Both the position numbers and the translations under genes were made by a program. Shown here one piece after another: positions 60,612-64,000 of a stretch of DNA of 64,000 bases (position 1 is the stretch's first letter; every line of letters begins with the position of its first letter). The stretch covers positions 62,001-126,000 of the forward strand of contig CAJTFD010000013.1 of NCBI GenBank assembly GCA_910575625.1, given 5' to 3'. Below the pieces are notes generated by a model. It was not told the origin of the DNA. It searched no databases and was given only the letters and a program-made list of their open reading frames with translations. Source of the stretch: Clostridia bacterium (GTDB lineage: Bacteria > Bacillota > Clostridia > Lachnospirales > Lachnospiraceae).

Positions 60612-61007
60612 TTAGCAGAGGGCGGGCATAAACTTTGCGAACAGGCAAAGCCCGTCATCCCCTGCAATCACTTCATGCGGTACGCTTATGGGAAATATAG
60701 ATATTACACCCGCTTCATATAGCAATTCCACACCGTCATTTACGCACACACCTGTGCCAGAGATTACTTCATGGGTTTCCAGTTGTTTCTTGTGGATATG
60801 ATTGCCAATCTTTTTATTAGGGGCTATCCTCACAAGATGGTAACTGAATTGTCCGTCTGTCCTTTCGGATGTGATAATGTGTTTCAGCTCCACACCCTCA
60901 AAAGCAGGATGTTTCGACCACGGGATAACATCAAATGTAACTGTGGCATCTGGTAACAGCAGTTTTCCTCCTTCGTTGAATTTTTCAAACAGATTTTTGT
61001 AATCCAT
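60612..61007 (-). CDS. Small cupin-domain protein
   Basis: A 131-residue single-domain cupin. Metal ligands are visible in GNHIHKKQLETHEVISG and in the late PHEVIAG His. Such proteins bind metal and act as small enzymes or binding proteins; the substrate is unknown. The start at 61007 follows GGAAG. Stands alone, convergent with the AraC gene, a possible target of it. Confidence 0.85.
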   Translation of the reverse strand: MDYKNLFEKFNEGGKLLLPDATVTFDVIPWSKHPAFEGVELKHIITSERTDGQFSYHLVRIAPNKKIGNHIHKKQLETHEVISGTGVCVNDGVELLYEAGVISIFPISVPHEVIAGDDGLCLFAKFMPALC

Positions 61008-61107
61008 TTCCAACACTTCCTTTCAATTTTTTGACAATTCTCTTGCCTGTTTACATCATATCAACAGGCTTATTATTTGGATTGTAAAAAATTGCGGAAT
61101 ACAAAAC

Positions 61108-61176
61108 AGAGCCGATGTATTGTGATTTCAAATTATCTCACAAATTCATCGGCTCTGCATCTGTGTGTCTGGCTCT
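61108..61176 (-). repeat. KTR-2 3' end and terminator (R-c)
   Basis: AGAGCCGAT and ATCGGCTCT arms form the terminator of KTR-2, overlapping its last codons. It is the intact reference for R-b at 56981-57043. Confidence 0.75.
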
Positions 61177-61334
61177 TTGATGACTGTTATTTTTAAATTT
61201 TTCGCTTCGATCAATGTTTCCTGCTTGCATTTCGGGCAGTACAATGGATAATTTATCAATACCGTATCTTCCCTAATCCTGTCACGGGTCTTATTAGAAC
61301 AAATTGGGCAGCGCACCCATTCTCTTGCTATCAT
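61146..61334 (-). CDS. Cysteine-rich KTR protein (KTR-2)
   Basis: A 62-residue zinc-ribbon protein: CPICSNKTRDRIREDTVL and CPKCKQETLIEAKNLKITVI with two CxxC pairs, then the full tail EPDTQMQSR. Starts eight bases after the YjdF stop, so PadR-2, YjdF and KTR-2 form one unit. Function unknown. Confidence 0.88.
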   Translation of the reverse strand: MIAREWVRCPICSNKTRDRIREDTVLINYPLYCPKCKQETLIEAKNLKITVIKEPDTQMQSR

Positions 61335-61341
61335 CAGAACA

Positions 61342-61758
61342 TTACCTCCCTCTGTGCTTTGCTTTTTTCTTTTCCTGCCGCAGAGCGAATTGCCGCTCTT
61401 TCTCTGCTTCTTTCTGTTCTCTGGACTTCACTTTCCGTTCCAGTTTCCCTTGTTCATGTTGGAGCTTTAAGGCTTGCCTCGCTTTCGTTCCAATGCCCTT
61501 GTTTTCCAATTGGCTGTTGATCTCCCTCTGCATACGCTTGGGATTGATTTTTCGTTCTTCGATTTTTTCTGTTTTAACTGGCGGGCTGAATTTCAGCTTA
61601 TGCCAGTTTTTGAGCAGAAAATCATACACTTCATAATCTTTCGGCTCTGTGCCGAACGTAATCTTGCAGACCTCATATTTGTCGCCGTCTATGCGCTCAA
61701 ACAATCCGATCCAAAAGGGATTTTCAAACAGGATTGTCAAGCTGCTTTTCATCGCCAT
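61342..61758 (-). CDS. YjdF-family (DUF2992) RNA-binding-like protein
   Basis: A 138-residue protein of the YjdF family: LTILFENPFWIGLFERIDG and ITFGTEPKDYEVYDFLL, then a very basic, Lys/Arg/Gln-rich tail. In Bacillus yjdF is controlled by a riboswitch for aza-aromatic compounds; here no riboswitch is present and a PadR gene takes its place upstream. The start lies inside the PadR-2 stop region with GGGGGG as ribosome site. Confidence 0.88.
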   Translation of the reverse strand: MAMKSSLTILFENPFWIGLFERIDGDKYEVCKITFGTEPKDYEVYDFLLKNWHKLKFSPPVKTEKIEERKINPKRMQREINSQLENKGIGTKARQALKLQHEQGKLERKVKSREQKEAEKERQFALRQEKKKAKHRGR

Positions 61759-61762
61759 GCTA

Positions 61763-62287
61763 TCAATCCCCCCTAAACTGGCTTTCAAATTTATCAAGCC
61801 ATTCTAGCAGGGATTGGTATAATAAACGCTGCTGTTCAAAAATCGCTTTCCCACCTAACGGAATATCTGGATAGCTGGCGGCATATTCATCAATGGATCT
61901 TGCTGAAGCCGTAAGATTGTCCCGCAGCTTCTTTATCAAATCCAGTGCTTTTTCCCTGTCCATTTTGTTTAAGTTTGTAATGACAACATTGAAGTCAAAC
62001 AGCAATGGGACTTTCTGGCTTGCGTAGATTTCCATAAGCTGCCCAAAATACGCCCGTCCTTTATCCGTGATGGAATACACCGCTTTATCAGCGAATCTAT
62101 CCCCTTTCACAATACTGCTCTCTAAATAGCCCTGCTCATTCATTTGAAGCACTTTCCGATAAATGGACGGGACGCTGATCTTTGTCCATCTTGAAAGATG
62201 ATGGTATTCCACATCTTTCTGGATGTCGTATGCGCTCTGCGGTTTCTCCATAACAATTCCGAGAATTACCAAATCTATGGATGACAT
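61763..62287 (-). CDS. PadR-family regulator 2
   Basis: A 174-residue PadR protein: VMEKPQSAYDIQKDVEYHH, VPSIYRKVLQMNEQGYL and KAVYSITDKG, with a helical C-terminal domain. Closely similar in layout to PadR-1. GGAGG precedes the start at 62287. It heads the padR-yjdF-KTR unit and its promoter lies in a large palindrome, so it is probably autoregulated. Confidence 0.92.
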   Translation of the reverse strand: MSSIDLVILGIVMEKPQSAYDIQKDVEYHHLSRWTKISVPSIYRKVLQMNEQGYLESSIVKGDRFADKAVYSITDKGRAYFGQLMEIYASQKVPLLFDFNVVITNLNKMDREKALDLIKKLRDNLTASARSIDEYAASYPDIPLGGKAIFEQQRLLYQSLLEWLDKFESQFRGD

Positions 62288-62301
62288 ATTCTCACCTCCG
62301 T

Positions 62302-62344
62302 TTTTACTATCATCAATATTACTATTGATAATAGTAAAAGTCAA
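62302..62344 (-). promoter_or_regulatory. PadR-2 promoter inside a palindromic operator
   Basis: Arms TTTTACTATCATCAATA (62302-62318) and TATTGATAATAGTAAAA (62323-62339) match at 16 of 17 positions. On the minus strand TTGACT (62339-62344), 17 bases, TAATAT (62316-62321) overlaps the operator. Confidence 0.8.
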
Positions 62345-62383
62345 GAGATATTTCCTTTTTTGCTATCATCCATTCTATTACGT

Positions 62384-63010
62384 CTATTCCAATTGTTCCA
62401 AGCAGCCTGCCTGTATCGCTCTGATATTCAAAGCAATCTTTTCTTCCGACCAGTCCCACCATCTCATTTTAAGTAATTGCTCTATTTTTTCATCAGAAAA
62501 TCGTCTTTTTATTGGTTTTGCAGGGACACCTCCCACAATGGTATATGGCGGCACATCTTTCGTGACAACCGCACGAGTTCCAATAACCGCTCCATCTCCA
62601 ACCGTCACGCCTGCTAAAATAACCGCTTCATACCCAATCCATACATCATTCCCGATGTTTATATCCCCTTTATTATCCCATGCTTCTGTGACACTCTTTT
62701 TCTCAAGCCCCCATTCTTCAAAAAACAACGGAAACGGATAGGTGGATAAGGAAGCCATCGTATGGTTTGCGCTGTTGAAAAGAAATTTTGCCCCGCAAGC
62801 AATAGAACAGAATTTTCCGATCTTGAGCTTATCGTGATTGATTGGATAATGGTACAGTACATTATTCCTCTCAAATTCCGCAGGGTCACTTACAAAATCG
62901 TTATACATCGTATGATCGCCAATCTCAATATTTGGATTCGTAACCACGTTTTTTAAATAGATAGTCTGTGTATCCCCTGTCCTCGGAAATATTTTTTGTA
63001 AATCTGCCAT
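62384..63010 (-). CDS. Xenobiotic acetyltransferase (Vat/CatB type)
   Basis: A 208-residue left-handed beta-helix acetyltransferase. [24 protein letters not shown] contains the catalytic His, and [22 protein letters not shown] is the hexapeptide repeat. The end [20 protein letters not shown] is typical of streptogramin (Vat) and type B chloramphenicol acetyltransferases. Family members O-acetylate antibiotics with acetyl-CoA, but many relatives are not resistance enzymes, so resistance is only possible. Confidence 0.87.
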   Translation of the reverse strand: MADLQKIFPRTGDTQTIYLKNVVTNPNIEIGDHTMYNDFVSDPAEFERNNVLYHYPINHDKLKIGKFCSIACGAKFLFNSANHTMASLSTYPFPLFFEEWGLEKKSVTEAWDNKGDINIGNDVWIGYEAVILAGVTVGDGAVIGTRAVVTKDVPPYTIVGGVPAKPIKRRFSDEKIEQLLKMRWWDWSEEKIALNIRAIQAGCLEQLE

Positions 63011-63108
63011 CTTGTTGTCCTCCTGTCAATACATAATACACCGTAATCTTACCCTTTCGTTGATACATCCTCAATACATAGAATGATACAGAAATGATCA
63101 GTATAAAA

Positions 63109-63137
63109 GAGAGCTGCCATTGATACGGCAGCCCTCT
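63109..63137 (-). terminator. Terminator of the CD3324-like gene
   Basis: AGAG-GCTGCC pairs with GGCAGC-CTCT; on the minus strand TTTTATAC follows. Confidence 0.75.
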
Positions 63138-63141
63138 CCAA

Positions 63142-63405
63142 TTATTTCTGATATATTATTTTTCTTATGGCATATATCGAAAGATAATATTTATCCGCAA
63201 GTTTTTCAATAGAAACACCTCTGCGGTATTCTTCAATGATTGCTTTATTGCGTCTTTCAAGCTTTTTCCGATAACCAGACAATTCACCCCAAGATTTATG
63301 CTGTTCGTTCTTAACTGGAATATAAATATATCCTGCTTGGACATATTTTTGTAATTCCTCGATCAGCATGTCGGGGAGAATGTCATTTGCATTCACATAT
63401 TTCAT
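63142..63405 (-). CDS. CD3324-family small DNA-binding-like protein
   Basis: An 87-residue protein: MKYVNANDILPDMLIEELQK, then GYIYIPVKNEQHKSWGE, then a C-terminal HTH-like part (SIEKLADKYYLSIYAIRKII). This layout is the CD3324 family, thought to bind DNA; function unknown. GGAGG precedes the start. Own terminator. Confidence 0.8.
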   Translation of the reverse strand: MKYVNANDILPDMLIEELQKYVQAGYIYIPVKNEQHKSWGELSGYRKKLERRNKAIIEEYRRGVSIEKLADKYYLSIYAIRKIIYQK

Positions 63406-63709
63406 ACGCAGGCTTCCTCCTTGATCCTCCTAAAGACCACATGAAATGTGCATTTTTAGATTTTAATGTCAAGCAGCAAAGCCAGATATTCTACATCAGC
63501 GACTTATATTCCTCCATGCAAATGTCGCTTATTACATTGGCTTTGCATGGAGAAAACCTTTATTTTTTCTTTTTTTATTCCTGCACATAATATCCTCCAA
63601 ACGATAGCTCCACATCAAAGCATCAAATAAACTTTTTCTCATATTCCCTTTCATCATTTTTCGATATGAAATAGGACTTTTTGTATTATAGCACTTTTTA
63701 TATTTAAAC
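63406..63709. other. Gene-free stretch with nested inverted repeats
   Basis: TCCATGCAAA/TTTGCATGGA pair (63513-63553), with AGCGAC/GTCGCT and AGCCA/TGGCT pairs interleaved upstream. No gene recognised. Confidence 0.45.
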
Positions 63710-64000
63710 TCAATCATCCAGTGCTATTTGTTCTCCAATATAGCATTTGTAGTTCCTATACATGAAAGTCTTGTGTGTTTCGGCATCGGGAGCGACATAT
63801 ATTTTTCGTGGTGTGATCGCCAATGGCTCAAACAGATACTTATTTGCAAAATCCACTGTTGTCATTTTGCTTACTACTGCAATGATACCTGTGAGAATAT
63901 GGATACCAAGGGTAGAGTATTGAAATTCTCCTGTCATACCACGCCTGCCGCCTAGAAAATCTAAAGCGGCCATGCTCCGATCTTCCTGCACACATATTTT
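63710..64000 (-). pseudogene. Beta-lactamase-family serine hydrolase, partial and truncated
   Basis: The frame is open from the right edge to the stop at 63710. QEDRSMAALDFLGGRRGMTG then EFQYSTLGIHILTGIIA, with the YST triad-like motif, matches the middle of class-C-like serine hydrolases (the YxN/YS position). After LFEPLAI the sequence diverges and ends early with GEQIALDD, far short of the family's usual C-terminal KTG region. The N-terminal SxxK lies beyond the window. Likely a broken gene. Confidence 0.6.

Overview
The window looks like chromosome of an anaerobic, endospore-forming, probably motile member of the Clostridia, most likely Lachnospiraceae. The support is a forespore sigma factor (sigG), a rubredoxin, two chemotaxis receptors and a FliD-like protein behind a sigma-D-type promoter. 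Several genes and tRNAs sit behind near-consensus TTGACA-17-TATAAT promoters, and the tRNA genes checked at their 3' ends carry no encoded CCA.

Positions 1 to about 32,100 read as an ordinary, fairly GC-rich core chromosome. In order they hold: the end of a phosphatase; a DUF1848 gene; a NUDIX hydrolase; a metY-Rrf2 sulfur operon; two chemotaxis receptors; topoisomerase IV (parE-parC) with a HAD phosphatase; sigG; a GH13 enzyme of the amylosucrase type; rubredoxin; a secreted C39-type peptidase; an orphan degenerate FtsE-like ATPase; a FliD-like protein and a degenerate nucleotidyltransferase; mgsA; a rhodanese; an rlmL-like/hypothetical/cstA operon with ATGA overlaps; and rdgB-yfcE. Eight tRNA genes lie in or beside this part on the + strand (Val, Met, Arg and a Pro-Arg-His-Gln-Lys cluster), plus a Glu tRNA on the minus strand.

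From about 32,100 to the end the composition becomes visibly more AT-rich and the content is accessory. There are many small regulators (HxlR x3 plus a remnant, PadR x3, AraC x3, MerR, XRE), and most sit next to one effector they plausibly control: radical SAM enzymes, an amidohydrolase, a nitroreductase, an SDR, MATE and EamA transporters, a DUF998 membrane protein, a YjdF protein. Also present are a response regulator/histidine kinase/ABC efflux cassette, two Cys-rich KTR proteins, a metallo-beta-lactamase-fold hydrolase and a xenobiotic acetyltransferase. No integrase, transposase, relaxase or CRISPR array was seen, so this is better described as a decaying mosaic of detoxification/resistance modules than an intact mobile element.

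Decay and rearrangement are visible: an internally deleted YbaK gene, an HxlR/FUSC deletion scar, an XRE stub, a KTR gene apparently split by an ATC-hydrolase gene, a GC-rich palindromic insertion inside an AraC-GNAT gene, and a truncated beta-lactamase-family gene at the right edge.

The most unusual structures are non-coding. A family of about 160-bp palindromic elements has three copies, and two of them lie in opposite orientation on either side of the two-component/ABC cassette. A shared double-hairpin 5' leader precedes four genes (two radical SAM genes, a MATE gene and an AraC-GNAT gene). Several clear operators lie in divergent promoters, including a 19-bp-spacer MerR promoter and paired PadR boxes.
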